From Pseudomonas sp. UBA2684 (GTDB lineage Bacteria; Pseudomonadota; Gammaproteobacteria; Pseudomonadales; Pseudomonadaceae), in contig DELY01000048.1 in the NCBI GenBank assembly GCA_002354655.1, forward strand, positions 62,001 to 126,000: a stretch of 64,000 nucleotides of DNA, read 5' to 3'. The notes under the pieces were generated by a model, which did not search any database, was not told the DNA's origin, and saw only the letters and a program-made list of their open reading frames with translations. Within the stretch, counting starts at the first letter, position 1; each line of letters begins with the position of its first letter. This document shows positions 49,553-59,264 of the stretch, piece by piece. Both the position numbers and the translations under genes were made by a program.

Positions 49553-50320
49553 ATGTCCAAGACCCAACTGTTCGACCTCGACGGCAAAATCGCCTTCGTC
49601 TCCGGTGCCAGCCGTGGCATCGGTGAATCCATCGCCAAATTGCTGGCCCAGCAAGGCGCCCATGTGATCGTCTCGAGCCGCAAGCTCGACGGCTGCCAAG
49701 CGGTTGCCGATGCGATCGTCGCCGCTGGCGGCAAGTCGACTGCGATTGCCTGCCACATCGGTGAAATGGAGCAGATCCAGAACGTCTTCGCGCAAATCCG
49801 CGAGCAATTCGGCCGCCTGGACATTCTGGTCAACAACGCCGCGACCAACCCGCAATTCTGCAACGTATTGGACACCGACCTGTCGGCCTTTCAGAAAACC
49901 GTCGACGTGAACATCCGCGGCTACTACTTCATGTCCATCGAAGGCGGCAAGCTGATGAAGCAGAACGGTGGCGGCAGCATCATCAACGTCGCCTCGATCA
50001 ACGGCGTCTCGCCGGGCGAGTTCCAGGGCATCTACTCGGTGACCAAGGCCGCGGTGATCAGCATGACCAAGGTCTTTGCCAAGGAATGCGCGCAGTTCGG
50101 CATTCGCTGCAACGCCCTGCTGCCAGGCCTGACCGATACCAAGTTCGCCTCAGCACTGACCAAGAACGACGCGATTCTCAATATCGCCCTGCAACGTATC
50201 CCGCTCAAGCGCGTCGCCGACCCGAGCGAAATGGCCGGCGCAGTGTTGTACCTGGCCAGCGATGCCTCCAGCTACACCACCGGTGTGTCGCTGAATGTCG
50301 ATGGCGGCTTCCTTTCCTGA
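49553..50320 (+). CDS. Short-chain dehydrogenase/reductase
   Basis: 255 residues, classical SDR. Cofactor loop SGASRGIGES (about 17-26), NNAATNP (about 94-100), catalytic S148, Y161 and K165 in the YSVTK motif, and ending in the SLNVDGGFLS typical of SDRs. SSRK after strand 2 suggests NADP preference. Similar to DHRS4-like reductases. AAGGGGAA lies before the ATG. Probably co-transcribed with the kinase gene. Confidence 0.93.
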   Translation: MSKTQLFDLDGKIAFVSGASRGIGESIAKLLAQQGAHVIVSSRKLDGCQAVADAIVAAGGKSTAIACHIGEMEQIQNVFAQIREQFGRLDILVNNAATNPQFCNVLDTDLSAFQKTVDVNIRGYYFMSIEGGKLMKQNGGGSIINVASINGVSPGEFQGIYSVTKAAVISMTKVFAKECAQFGIRCNALLPGLTDTKFASALTKNDAILNIALQRIPLKRVADPSEMAGAVLYLASDASSYTTGVSLNVDGGFLS

Positions 50321-50383
50321 TAAAGCGTTGCACACGACAAAGGCTATGTCCCGGTTACGTGTTGCAGGAGAAACCGCGCTTTT

Positions 50384-50451
50384 GTGGGAGCGGATTTATC
50401 CGCGAAAATCTTTGAAAACTGAAGATCTTTCGCGGCTAAAGCCGCTCCCAC
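50384..50451. repeat. REP pair (inverted)
   Basis: GTGGGAGCGGATTTATCCGCG (50384-50404) and CGCGGCTAAAGCCGCTCCCAC (50431-50451) in opposite orientation with a 26-nt spacer. Typical Pseudomonas REP doublet, 63 nt after the SDR stop codon. Confidence 0.85.
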
Positions 50452-50494
50452 GTGACGGCGGTCTGCATCAACAGTTAACGGGTACAGAGCCATG

Positions 50495-50521
50495 AAAAAG
50501 GGACCTACGGGTCCCTTTTTT
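50495..50521. terminator. Bidirectional terminator
   Basis: 11-bp stem AAAAAGGGACC / GGTCCCTTTTT with loop TACG, followed by another T. It separates the plus-strand SDR operon and the minus-strand gene ending at 50540. Confidence 0.9.
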
Positions 50522-50539
50522 GCTTTGTAGGCGCAGCGC

Positions 50540-51187
50540 TTACTGCCAATCCTGCATGGCCTGATTGGCCGCTTGATTCATCGGCTGCGCCAGTAACCCC
50601 GTCGGCGTCAGGCTGACGCTGTAAACGGCGTCGTCGGCGATTGGCAGGTAGGTGACGCGTCGCGCCTGCGGGTCGAACATGAACAGGTCATGCTGGCCCA
50701 GGCGCAACCAGCGCCACACATCGATGCCGTACGGGCTTTCCGCCAGATCGGCCTGGGCATGCTGGGCCAAGGTTTGTTGCTCGATGGACAGGAAACGCCC
50801 CGAGAGTTTTTCCAGACGGTAGCCTGGCTGCAAGCCGATCAACGCGGCCAAGCCTTTCCATTGCAGCAGGCGCGCATCCAACTGCCAGAGATCCCCTTCG
50901 AGGATCACGCTGCGCTCGTGGCTGCCTTCCAGCAGATTGACCCGGTAGCCGGAACCTTGCGCCTGAAAGCTCAGGGTCAGCAGTGGCTTGCCTTGCGGCA
51001 GCGGCGCATAGCTGTACAGGTCATAGGCCGCCAGGCCAATCAGCCCGGCCAGCGCGAGGAAAGCCAGGCCACAGGTGCCGCGTAACCAACCCATAAACCA
51101 CTGACTGTTGAACAGAATACGTGCCGCGACCCACACCGCCAGCACTGCCAACAACGCCGTTGCCCAGGCCAGACCGTCGTACTGCAT
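50540..51187 (-). CDS. Uncharacterised inner-membrane protein
   Basis: 215 residues. Two N-terminal membrane helices (about 8-25 and 38-58, with AFLALAGLIGLAAYDLYSY) precede a periplasmic, strand-rich domain of about 150 residues (PLLTLSFQAQGSGYRVNLL, GDLWQLDARLLQWKGL, DLFMFDPQARRVTYLP). Pseudomonas homologues have been labelled multidrug or cation efflux proteins, but nothing here looks like a transporter. Function unknown. Divergent from the TSUP gene across 100 nt. Confidence 0.75.
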   Translation of the reverse strand: MQYDGLAWATALLAVLAVWVAARILFNSQWFMGWLRGTCGLAFLALAGLIGLAAYDLYSYAPLPQGKPLLTLSFQAQGSGYRVNLLEGSHERSVILEGDLWQLDARLLQWKGLAALIGLQPGYRLEKLSGRFLSIEQQTLAQHAQADLAESPYGIDVWRWLRLGQHDLFMFDPQARRVTYLPIADDAVYSVSLTPTGLLAQPMNQAANQAMQDWQ

Positions 51188-51287
51188 TGGCTTGATTCCT
51201 TCTGCGTGAAAATGCCGGCATTATGCGCAGCTGTCTCGCCCCCGAACAGCAAGATCGCTGCGCAATCGGACACAGGTCGTCTTTTTT

Positions 51288-52067
51288 ATGCCCTTCCCTC
51301 TTGAGCTCGCCGTTGACCCCACGACACTGGCGATCCTGGCCTTGGTGGCCTTTATTGCCGGCTTTATCGACGCCATCGCCGGCGGTGGCGGTCTGCTGAC
51401 CATTCCAGCCCTGCTCACTGCTGGCCTGCCGCCGCATCTGGTACTCGGCACCAACAAACTCAGCGCTACCTTCGGTGCAGCGGTCGCCAGCTACACCTTC
51501 TACCGGCGCAAGTTGTTCGACCCGGCGCAATGGCGCAATGCCTTGATCGGTACTGCCATCGGCGCGTTTCTCGGTGCTGCCATCGCCCAGTGGCTACCCG
51601 CCGAATGGCTCAACCAGATGCTCCCGGCGGTGGTATTCGCCTGCGGCCTGTACTTGCTGTTCGGCCGCACGCCGGACGCGCCGCTGAACCCGGACGCCCC
51701 TATTCCGCGCGTCCGCCAGTGGCCGCAAAGCCTCAGCCTGGGGTTCTACGATGGCGTGGCCGGCCCCGGCACAGGCGCGTTCTGGACGGTCAGCAGCCTG
51801 CTGCTCTACCCGCTCGATCTGGTGCGCGCCAGCGGCGTGGCCCGCAGCATGAACTTCGTCAGCAACGCCTGCGCCTTGTCGATCTTCATCATTAGCGGGC
51901 AAGTCGCCTGGCTGCTGGGGATCTGCATGGGCCTGGCCCTGATGGCCGGCGCGTTTCTTGGCGCGCGCACGGCGATCAAGGGCGGTTCGAAATTCATCCG
52001 CCCGGTGTTCATCCTGGTGGTGTTGGCGCTGACCGCGCGGCTAGCCTGGCAGCACTGGCTCGGCTAA
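51288..52067 (+). CDS. TauE/SafE (TSUP) family membrane transporter
   Basis: 259 residues, about eight hydrophobic helices in two repeats. The family-specific [20 protein letters not shown] and [11 protein letters not shown] in the first half, and [15 protein letters not shown] with [13 protein letters not shown] in the second, are present. TSUP proteins export or import small sulfur or organic anions; the substrate is unknown. Its 3' end overlaps that of the convergent nudC by 27 nt. Confidence 0.9.
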   Translation: MPFPLELAVDPTTLAILALVAFIAGFIDAIAGGGGLLTIPALLTAGLPPHLVLGTNKLSATFGAAVASYTFYRRKLFDPAQWRNALIGTAIGAFLGAAIAQWLPAEWLNQMLPAVVFACGLYLLFGRTPDAPLNPDAPIPRVRQWPQSLSLGFYDGVAGPGTGAFWTVSSLLLYPLDLVRASGVARSMNFVSNACALSIFIISGQVAWLLGICMGLALMAGAFLGARTAIKGGSKFIRPVFILVVLALTARLAWQHWLG

Positions 52068-52871
52068 GCCCAGACGGCGCGCCACATAGACATCGATCAG
52101 GTAGCGGGCGATCGAGCGCGCCGCCGGTAAAGGTGGCAACTGGTGCACGCTGAACCACTGCGCATCTTCGATCTCGTCCGCTTGCATGACGATCTCGCCG
52201 CCGGCGTATTCGGCATGGAAACCGAGCATCAGCGAATGCGGGAACGGCCAGCCCTGGCTGCCGAGGTAATGCACGTTCTGCACCTCGACCCCGACCTCTT
52301 CACGCACCTCGCGCTGCACGCACTGCTCCACCGATTCACCAGCCTCGACGAAGCCGGCCAGGGTGCTGTAGACACCGGGGACAAAACGCGGCGAGCGCGC
52401 CAGAAGAATCTCATCGCCACGGGTCACCAGCACGATCATGCTCGGCGACAGGCGCGGGTAATGGTGTAGCTCGCAGCGCGGACAATGCAGCGCCCTTTCG
52501 CCGGCAAAATGCTGTGTAGGGCCGCCACAGCTGCCGCAGAAGCGATGCTGGCGCGCCCAGGTGCCAATTTGCGTGGCGTAGCTGAGCAGCTTGAAGGTAT
52601 CGGCATCGCCTTGCAGCATGAACTGCCGCAGGCTTTGCCAGAGACAGCCCGGCAACTCGACGGGTTGATCGAGCTCCAGCAGGTAGATCGCATCGCCGTC
52701 GAAATGGCCGAGGCCGTGCTCGGCGAGGATCGGCAGATCCTGTTTTTTCAACCATTCGCGTGGAAACAACACGCCGTTGCTGTCGGCGAGAAAATGCTGC
52801 TTGCAGTGCGCCAGTACCCAGCCACCCGATTGCTGGCTGTCGAGCACTGCTGGCTGCCAGCGCGAGCTCAT
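52041..52871 (-). CDS. nudC: NAD+ diphosphatase (RNA-NAD decapping Nudix hydrolase)
   Basis: 276 residues. The N-terminal domain is followed by a zinc ribbon with CGSC and CPRC pairs (about 112-136), then the Nudix box [20 protein letters not shown] (G-x5-E-x7-RE-x2-EE pattern) and the downstream [14 protein letters not shown] (SQPWPFPxS motif of NADH pyrophosphatases). It cleaves NAD(H) and removes NAD caps from RNA. Its ATG abuts the TAA of fimL (TAAATG), so the two are coupled. Confidence 0.95.
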   Translation of the reverse strand: MSSRWQPAVLDSQQSGGWVLAHCKQHFLADSNGVLFPREWLKKQDLPILAEHGLGHFDGDAIYLLELDQPVELPGCLWQSLRQFMLQGDADTFKLLSYATQIGTWARQHRFCGSCGGPTQHFAGERALHCPRCELHHYPRLSPSMIVLVTRGDEILLARSPRFVPGVYSTLAGFVEAGESVEQCVQREVREEVGVEVQNVHYLGSQGWPFPHSLMLGFHAEYAGGEIVMQADEIEDAQWFSVHQLPPLPAARSIARYLIDVYVARRLGLAEPVLPG

Positions 52872-54551
52872 TTAAGCCGCCACCGGCAAGCCCAAGGCAC
52901 GCACGCTTTCGGCGGCCAGGTCGAGCACACTGGGCTGGGTCTCCGGACGCAGCACGGCGCCGGCCTCCAAGTAATATTCGAGGCTACTCAAGGCATCCGC
53001 AAGGGTTTCCAGCATCTGCTCGGAAGGCATCTGCGGCGCCTCGAGCATTTGCTTCTGGATGTATTCGGCACAGGCGCCGACCAGCAGGGCCGCACGCTCT
53101 TGGCCGAGAAACCACAGACCACCGCGCACCGCCTGCAAACTGAACGGCACGTTGGACAGGTGCATGCGGTCGCCACTGGCTTCCAGGTACGCGGTGATCG
53201 CGCGTTTGGCCAGCGCCAGGCCGGCTTGGGCTTCGTCGACCACGACAATGCGTGCTTCGTTAAGTTGGTGGTAGGCAAAAGACTCCGCTTCATGACCCGG
53301 CTGCGCTTGCACCGCGCGCGCATCGCGGCGCTCGCCGCGCTCCAGGCTGGCCACCATGCCTTCGACATAGAGCACCGCATCGGCCAGCTTGAGCAACTCC
53401 TGGGTCTGCGGCGGGCTCTCTTCGCTCCACCCGGCGACCGTCTGCAACTGCGCACTCAACGAGTTGCCGGCCGAACTGAGGCCGACCATGCCCAGGGTCT
53501 TGCTTAGCTTGCCGAGCAAGGCATGCAGGTTGCTGAGGTTGTCCGCCTGCAAGGTGCCGCGCTCGATCAGGTCGAGCATATCTTTGACACTGGCCAGTTC
53601 TTCGCGAATCGCCGAACTGAGCGAACGCATCACCGCCTGCCCCGGACCAGCCAAGCGCTGGTATTCCTCTTCCAGCAGGTGATCGGTGAAAGGTAGCGGC
53701 GTCAGGCCGAACAGCTCGCGCACCGGGGTGGCGACCGGGCCACGGCTATCCGCCAAGGCCACCAGGTAGAGCAGCTCTTTGAGCAGGCTACGCGGCGCCT
53801 CGTATTGACCATTGCCGAGCATCTGCTTGAGCTCGCGATCGATCCGCGAGAACAGCTGCTTGCGCGACTTGCGCGCCAGCAACTGACCGTCGACCTGCGC
53901 CTCCAGCGCCGCTGCACCAATCCAGCTCAAACGGCCGCGCGGCTCATTGGCATACAGACTGTCCAGCCGGCCCATGGCGCGGCCCATCAGCTTCAGACTG
54001 GCTTGTGGATTCTGCTCACGGATAAAGCCGAGTAAGCCAACTTGATACATGTGACGCAAACGACGCCCTTCGATTTCCTTGGCCGCCGCATCCAGAGCCA
54101 CAGGCGTGCTGCGTGGGCGGGCATGATCGAGGCGGACGCTGAAGAAAAAGCTCTCGGGCAAGGCCGGCTGGCCACCGGCTTGGCGCAAATCGTTGATCGC
54201 CGGCAGCAACAGCTCAGGCATTTCCTGGCGGTGCGCGTCGACGTTTTCCAGGTAGCGGCGCAGCACATGCAGCGCATTACTCAGCGCCGAGAGCTGCACA
54301 TCACGCTCTTCGCCGGCACCGGCGGGAATATCGGTGGCCTGGTCGAGCACTTCCTGGGCCAGCAACTCGGCCCCCGCCAGCTCAATCAAGTTGAGCGTGC
54401 CGCGCACCTGCTGCAGGTTTTCCACCGCCTGCTGCAAGAGGCTGCCGTTGTGCCGCTCGGCGATGAACTGTTCGAGGCTCGACTCAGCCTCCTCTATCGT
54501 GGTGAACAGCTCGTCGCGCACCAAGCTAAGGGACGTTGCTCCAGAAACCAT
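52872..54551 (-). CDS. fimL: FimL, Hpt-like regulator of type IV pili and cAMP signalling
   Basis: 559 residues, helical, without catalytic domains. The N-terminus (TIEEAESSLEQFIAERH and LLQQAVENLQQVRGTLNLIE) resembles the N-terminal Hpt-like repeats of ChpA, here without a clear phosphorylatable histidine in context. FimL in P. aeruginosa is a polar scaffold that connects the Chp chemosensory system and FimV to adenylate cyclase CyaB and twitching motility. Size and the neighbours nudC and enoyl-CoA hydratase-like gene match PAO1 PA1822. GGGAGG precedes the ATG at longer than usual spacing (12 nt). Confidence 0.88.
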   Translation of the reverse strand: MVSGATSLSLVRDELFTTIEEAESSLEQFIAERHNGSLLQQAVENLQQVRGTLNLIELAGAELLAQEVLDQATDIPAGAGEERDVQLSALSNALHVLRRYLENVDAHRQEMPELLLPAINDLRQAGGQPALPESFFFSVRLDHARPRSTPVALDAAAKEIEGRRLRHMYQVGLLGFIREQNPQASLKLMGRAMGRLDSLYANEPRGRLSWIGAAALEAQVDGQLLARKSRKQLFSRIDRELKQMLGNGQYEAPRSLLKELLYLVALADSRGPVATPVRELFGLTPLPFTDHLLEEEYQRLAGPGQAVMRSLSSAIREELASVKDMLDLIERGTLQADNLSNLHALLGKLSKTLGMVGLSSAGNSLSAQLQTVAGWSEESPPQTQELLKLADAVLYVEGMVASLERGERRDARAVQAQPGHEAESFAYHQLNEARIVVVDEAQAGLALAKRAITAYLEASGDRMHLSNVPFSLQAVRGGLWFLGQERAALLVGACAEYIQKQMLEAPQMPSEQMLETLADALSSLEYYLEAGAVLRPETQPSVLDLAAESVRALGLPVAA

Positions 54552-54601
54552 GAGCTATTGCGCCTCCCGCGCCGGTAGAAAAGACAGTTGCGGGCAATGC
54601 A

Positions 54602-55414
54602 TCAGTCGGCGAACTCCGGCTTCTGCTTGCTCATATGTGCCGCCATCGCCACACGCAGGTCGGCCGATTGCAACATCGCCGCGTTCCAGGTGGCGATGTA
54701 CTCAAGGCCATCGTCGACCCGGTGGTCGCGCATGTAGCGAATCATGTGTTTGGTGCCGCGCACCGCAACCGGCGATTTTGCGGCGATTTCACGGGCAATC
54801 TCCATCACCCCGTCGAGCAGTGCCGTGGCATCGCCGTAGGTACGATTGACCAGGCCAATGCTACGCGCCTCGTTGCCGTCGATGCTGCGCCCGGTGAAGG
54901 CCAGCTCGCGCATCATGCCATCGCCGATGATCCGCGGCAGACGCTGCAAGGTGCCGACGTCGGCGGCCATGCCGATGTCGATTTCCTTGATCGAGAATTG
55001 CGCGTCGACGGTCGAGTAACGCATGTCACACGCAGCAATCAGGTCGATGGCGCCACCCAAACAGTAGCCCTGGATCGCCGCCAGCACCGGTTTGCGGCAC
55101 TGGTCCACGGCATTGAACGAGGCTTGCAGTTCGAGAATCTTGCGCCGCAGCGCTTCGGCATTACGGCCGACGTCCTTGCCCAACTGGCTGCCAACCTGCG
55201 CCAGCATCATCAGGTCGATGCCCGACGAGAAATGCTTGCCCGCCCCGGAAAGCACCACTACCCGCACCTCATCGGTGGCCTCGATCCAGCGGAAGATCTC
55301 GATGATCTCCGCCCAGAAGTCGGCGTTCATGGCGTTGACTTTTTCCGGGCGATTGATCACCACATGGGCGATCTTATCTGCCAACTCGACACGAAAGGCT
55401 TTGTAGTCGGACAC
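54602..55414 (-). CDS. Crotonase family, probable delta3,5-delta2,4-dienoyl-CoA isomerase
   Basis: 270 residues from GTG 55414 (MSDYKAFRVELADKIAHV), 9 nt after GAGGA; ATG 55423 is closer to that SD and less likely. The oxyanion-hole motifs are HFSSGIDL and GYCLGGAIDL. The isomerase-specific acids match rat ECH1 with exact spacing: D124, E144 and D152 (20 and 8 residues apart), within FSIKEIDIGMAADVGTLQRL. It likely shifts double bonds in odd-position unsaturated fatty acyl-CoA during beta-oxidation. Monocistronic; 50 nt upstream of fimL. Confidence 0.9.
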   Translation of the reverse strand: MSDYKAFRVELADKIAHVVINRPEKVNAMNADFWAEIIEIFRWIEATDEVRVVVLSGAGKHFSSGIDLMMLAQVGSQLGKDVGRNAEALRRKILELQASFNAVDQCRKPVLAAIQGYCLGGAIDLIAACDMRYSTVDAQFSIKEIDIGMAADVGTLQRLPRIIGDGMMRELAFTGRSIDGNEARSIGLVNRTYGDATALLDGVMEIAREIAAKSPVAVRGTKHMIRYMRDHRVDDGLEYIATWNAAMLQSADLRVAMAAHMSKQKPEFAD

Positions 55415-55643
55415 GGCAGTCATCCTCAGCGGCAGATGGCGCAGACGCGCATAGAAATATTCTTATGATTACAACCGCGCAACTATAACAAGGACGACAT
55501 AAATGTCGATGCCAGCCACTGTGACGCAGGACACGTCATCGCGTTAAGCATCACCTTGGGTGTTGGCGTTAACCACTTGATCTACCGAGGATACTGCCGC
55601 GGCCACAGCGCAGTTTGCAGGGTCTGCGCCGCAGCCGGCAGAC

Positions 55644-57899
55644 TCAGCTCTTGAGGCAATCGACCGTGTAGCTGGCTCCGTCGGCACCCTCCTGGCGTTG
55701 CAGGCCGTGCACATCGGCATCAAATCCAGGGAAGCTGCGATCAAAGGTGCGGGCGAAGGCCAGGTAATCGATGATCGAACGGGTCTGCGCGGTAAACCGC
55801 TCGCCCGGCATGATCAGGGGAATACCCGGCGGATAAGGCACCAGCATCACGGCGGCGATGCGCCCTTCGAGCTGGTCGATGGGCACGGCCTCGACCTCAC
55901 CGCGAACCAATTGGTTGTAAGCATCCGCCGGTTTGATGGCGACTTCCGGCAACACCGTGTACATGCGTTTGAGCGCTTTGGCCGTGGCGTTTTCGCGGTA
56001 GCAGCGGTGCAGCGCATCGCACAGATCACGCAAGCCCATCGCGTGGTAATGCGCACCGCCCGCCTTGGCTATCGACGGGAGCGCCACGGTGAGCGGCAGG
56101 TTGGCGTCATAACTGCGTTTGAACTCCAGCAGCTCGGTCAGCAAGGTGCTCCACTTGCCCTTGGTAATGCCCATGGAGAACAGCACCAGGAACGAATACA
56201 AGCCGGTCTTCTCCACCACCAGGCCGCGTTCCCAGAGGAACTTGCTGACCACGGCCGCCGGAATTCCCCGCTGATCGAGCTTGCCGCCAGCCGTCAAGCC
56301 GGGCGTCACCAGGGTGACCTTGATCGGATCGAGCAGCACATAATCCTCGGCGACGTCACCGAAACCATGCCAGTCCGCCTGCGGCTGCAGCAACCAATCG
56401 CCGGTCGCCACATCTTCGGTGCCTTCAACCTGAGGCGGCTGCCAGATGCTGAACCACCAGTCATCAACCTTGAGGTTCTGCCGCAAGTTGGCCAACGCGC
56501 GGCGAAAGCTCAGCGCCTCATCGAAGGTTTCCTGAATCAGCGAGCGACCGGCCGGGCCTTCCATCATCGCCGAGGCCACATCCAGCGAAGCGATGATGCC
56601 GTACTGCGGCGAGGTGGAAATGTGCATCATGAAGGCTTCGTTGAAACGGTCGCGGTCTAGCTGGCGCACCCCGCCATCCTGCACGTGGATCATCGACGCC
56701 TGGCTGAACGCCGCCAGCAACTTATGCGTCGAGTGGGTGCTGAACACCAGCGGGCCGGTAGCCTCACGCGAGGTGCCCATGCCATAGCGGCCGGCATAAA
56801 ACTCATGGAACGCCGCATAGGCGTACCAGGCCTCGTCGAAGTGCAGCACCTCGACGCTGTCGCCGAGGGTCTGTTTGATCAGCTCGGCGTTGTAGCACAA
56901 GCCATCGTAGGTCGAGTTGGTCACCACCACGAGCTTGACCTTCGGCGCACGGCCCCGGGCCAGCGGGCTGGCATCGATCTTCGCTTGAATCGACTCGCGG
57001 GAAAATTCGCTCAGCGGAATCGGTCCAATGATGCCCAGCTCGTTACGCTCCGGGCACAGGTACAACGGGATCGCGCCGGTCATGATGATCGAGTGCAGGA
57101 TCGACTTGTGGCAGTTGCGATCGACCAGCACCAGGTCGTCGCGGCCGACCATGCTGTGCCAGACGATCTTGTTGGCCGTCGACGTGCCGTTGATCACGAA
57201 ATAGGTGTGATCCGCGCCAAAGTTGCGCGCGGCGCGGGCTTCGGCTTCGGCCAAGGGCCCGGTGTGATCGAGCAGCGAGCCCAACTCCGGCACCGATACC
57301 GACAAGTCGGAGCGCAAGGTGTTCTCGCCGAAGAACTGGTGAAACGCCTGCCCCACCGGACTCTTACGATAGGCCACGCCGCCGCCATGGCCCGGCGTGT
57401 GCCAGGAGTAGTTGGACTGTGCGGTGTGCTGCACCAGGGCTTTGAAAAACGGCGGTAGCAGGCCATCCAGGTAATTGCGCGCGGCGCGGGCGACCTGACG
57501 GGCGAGAAACGGCACGGTGTCTTCGAACAGGTAGAGAATCCCACGCAACTGATTCAGGTCGATCATCGCCTCGGCGGGCGCATTCTCGATGGTCACTTGT
57601 TCGCCAATGGCAAAAATCGGCAACTGCGGCGCCCGCAACCGAGCGATACGAATCAGCTCGACCATGTCTTGCAGCAGGTGCTTGTTCTCCCCCGCGCCTT
57701 CGGCGGCCACCAGAATGCAGGCCAGCCCGTGGTGGGTCGACGCCACGATGCGCCCTTCGGCGGAGCTGGCGGTGGACAGAATGCTGAAGCCGTCCTGCTC
57801 CAATTCCTGGGCGATGGCGCGCACCCGATCACCGGCCACGGTGTCGGCCTTGATGTCGCGGTGCACGATCAGGACGGGGAATTTGAGGTCTTTATACAT
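55644..57899 (-). CDS. ldcA: Pyridoxal-dependent Orn/Lys/Arg decarboxylase (lysine decarboxylase)
   Basis: 751 residues. An N-terminal wing (receiver-like) domain about 1-125, the aminotransferase-fold core about 130-560 with NGTSTANKIVWHS, HFDEAWYAY and PLP lysine K393 in THSTHKLL, and a C-terminal domain to the end (GIPLIMPGERF). Position and length correspond to PAO1 LdcA (PA1818), which makes cadaverine from lysine under arginine control. ATG 57899 is taken because MYKDLKFPVLIVHRD is the family start with AGGGAC upstream. Arginine as substrate cannot be excluded by sequence alone. Confidence 0.9.
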   Translation of the reverse strand: MYKDLKFPVLIVHRDIKADTVAGDRVRAIAQELEQDGFSILSTASSAEGRIVASTHHGLACILVAAEGAGENKHLLQDMVELIRIARLRAPQLPIFAIGEQVTIENAPAEAMIDLNQLRGILYLFEDTVPFLARQVARAARNYLDGLLPPFFKALVQHTAQSNYSWHTPGHGGGVAYRKSPVGQAFHQFFGENTLRSDLSVSVPELGSLLDHTGPLAEAEARAARNFGADHTYFVINGTSTANKIVWHSMVGRDDLVLVDRNCHKSILHSIIMTGAIPLYLCPERNELGIIGPIPLSEFSRESIQAKIDASPLARGRAPKVKLVVVTNSTYDGLCYNAELIKQTLGDSVEVLHFDEAWYAYAAFHEFYAGRYGMGTSREATGPLVFSTHSTHKLLAAFSQASMIHVQDGGVRQLDRDRFNEAFMMHISTSPQYGIIASLDVASAMMEGPAGRSLIQETFDEALSFRRALANLRQNLKVDDWWFSIWQPPQVEGTEDVATGDWLLQPQADWHGFGDVAEDYVLLDPIKVTLVTPGLTAGGKLDQRGIPAAVVSKFLWERGLVVEKTGLYSFLVLFSMGITKGKWSTLLTELLEFKRSYDANLPLTVALPSIAKAGGAHYHAMGLRDLCDALHRCYRENATAKALKRMYTVLPEVAIKPADAYNQLVRGEVEAVPIDQLEGRIAAVMLVPYPPGIPLIMPGERFTAQTRSIIDYLAFARTFDRSFPGFDADVHGLQRQEGADGASYTVDCLKS

Positions 57900-58037
57900 T
57901 GTGGCGTCCCTGAAGGTGGCAGACCCGAGCCTGCCTATCGCCTCAGGGTAGAGGCTCGCCCCCGCGGGCGGAACCCCCTGGGCTTGACCCTGTACGAAAA
58001 GGTCGCGCGCCGATAACTCGACGCGCAGCACGGGCCG

Positions 58038-58781
58038 TCAGACGTCGGCTTTGGCTTGCTCCAGCTGCACCCACAACGGCGGCGCCCCGGCAGATTTTTC
58101 GATGATCACCAAACGCGCCGCGTGCTCGGCCAACTCCTCGGCACTGGCGCGAATCACCGGGGTGCGCTGACGCTCGGCAGGCAACCGGCGAATTGCGCTG
58201 GGCTGCTGGCGGCCGTTGCTGTCGCCCTCGGAACCGTCGCCAGCCAGGGACAGGTTGGTCTGCCCGCCGGTCATGGTCAGGTAGACGTCGGCAAGGATCT
58301 CGGCATCGAGCAACGCGCCGTGCAGGTCACGGCCGGAGTTGTCGACGCCATAACGCTTGCACAGCGCATCAAGGTTGTTGCGCTGCCCTGGGTGGCGCTC
58401 GCGGGCCATCATCAGGGTGTCGAGGATCGAGCAGTGCTCGCTGATATCAGCGCGCTCGTCCTGCTTGATCAGGGCGAATTCGTTGTTGATAAAGCCAACG
58501 TCGAACGCCGCGTTGTGGATGATCAGCTGCGCGCCCTTGATGAACTCGAAGAACTCGTCGGCGACTTCCTTGAAGCGCGGTTTGTCCTTCAAATCGTCAT
58601 TGGTGATGCCGTGCACCGCGATGGCGCCCTCGTCGATCTCGCGATCCGGCTGCAGATAGACGTGGAAGTGCCGCCCGGTCAAGCGCCGCCCGATCAGCTC
58701 GACGCAGCCGATCTCGATGACCCGATGGCCGTCAGCGACCGGCATACCGGTGGTTTCAGTATCCAGGACCACGCTACGCAT
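58038..58781 (-). CDS. dnaQ: DNA polymerase III epsilon subunit (proofreading exonuclease)
   Basis: 247 residues. DEDDh exonuclease: Exo I VLDTETTG with D7 and E9, Exo [17 protein letters not shown], Exo III with the catalytic histidine and aspartate in [17 protein letters not shown]. The C-terminus contains the polymerase alpha-binding tail. The gene starts 8 nt inside the end of rnhA on the same strand. Confidence 0.96.
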   Translation of the reverse strand: MRSVVLDTETTGMPVADGHRVIEIGCVELIGRRLTGRHFHVYLQPDREIDEGAIAVHGITNDDLKDKPRFKEVADEFFEFIKGAQLIIHNAAFDVGFINNEFALIKQDERADISEHCSILDTLMMARERHPGQRNNLDALCKRYGVDNSGRDLHGALLDAEILADVYLTMTGGQTNLSLAGDGSEGDSNGRQQPSAIRRLPAERQRTPVIRASAEELAEHAARLVIIEKSAGAPPLWVQLEQAKADV

Positions 58782-59226
58782 GTTTCAACCTCCTTACATC
58801 GTCAACACCACGATTGGCCAACTGGTCCGCGCGCTCGTTACCGGGATGGCCGGTATGCCCGCGCACCCATTGCCAAGTCACGGTGTGCCTGTTCACTTGT
58901 TCATCCAGTTGCTGCCACAAGTCGGCGTTTTTCACCGGCTGCTTGGCGGCGGTTTTCCAGCCACGTTTTTTCCAGTTCGGCATCCAGTCCTGAATGCCCT
59001 GCATGACATATTGCGAGTCAGTCACCAGGCGCACATCGCACGCACGCTTCAATTCGGCCAGGGCACGAATCGCCGCCGTCAGCTCCATGCGATTGTTGGT
59101 GGTCTCGGCCTCGCCGCCCCACAGTTCTTTTTCCACACCTTTGAAAACCAGCAACGCACCCCAACCGCCGACGCCTGGATTGCCCTTGCAGGCGCCATCG
59201 GTGTAAATCTCAACCTGTTCAGACAT
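58774..59226 (-). CDS. rnhA: Ribonuclease HI
   Basis: 150 residues. Catalytic acids D10 ([13 protein letters not shown]), the glutamate of NNRMELTAA, and the aspartate of [11 protein letters not shown] are present, with the final aspartate in [10 protein letters not shown]; the basic handle region [15 protein letters not shown] is intact. It removes RNA from RNA:DNA hybrids. Overlap with dnaQ implies one transcript. Confidence 0.97.
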   Translation of the reverse strand: MSEQVEIYTDGACKGNPGVGGWGALLVFKGVEKELWGGEAETTNNRMELTAAIRALAELKRACDVRLVTDSQYVMQGIQDWMPNWKKRGWKTAAKQPVKNADLWQQLDEQVNRHTVTWQWVRGHTGHPGNERADQLANRGVDDVRRLKHA

Positions 59227-59264
59227 GCCGAGCCTATCTCTTAATAAATGCCGTTTGGCGGGCG

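Noticed and set aside
50540-51187. Multidrug efflux pump
   Set aside because: Only two membrane helices and a periplasmic domain; no transporter signature.
54635-55468. Long plus-strand open frames opposite the isomerase, cti, ldcA and fimL genes
   Set aside because: They are antisense shadows of GC-rich coding genes with His/Arg/Gln-rich composition and no start signals.
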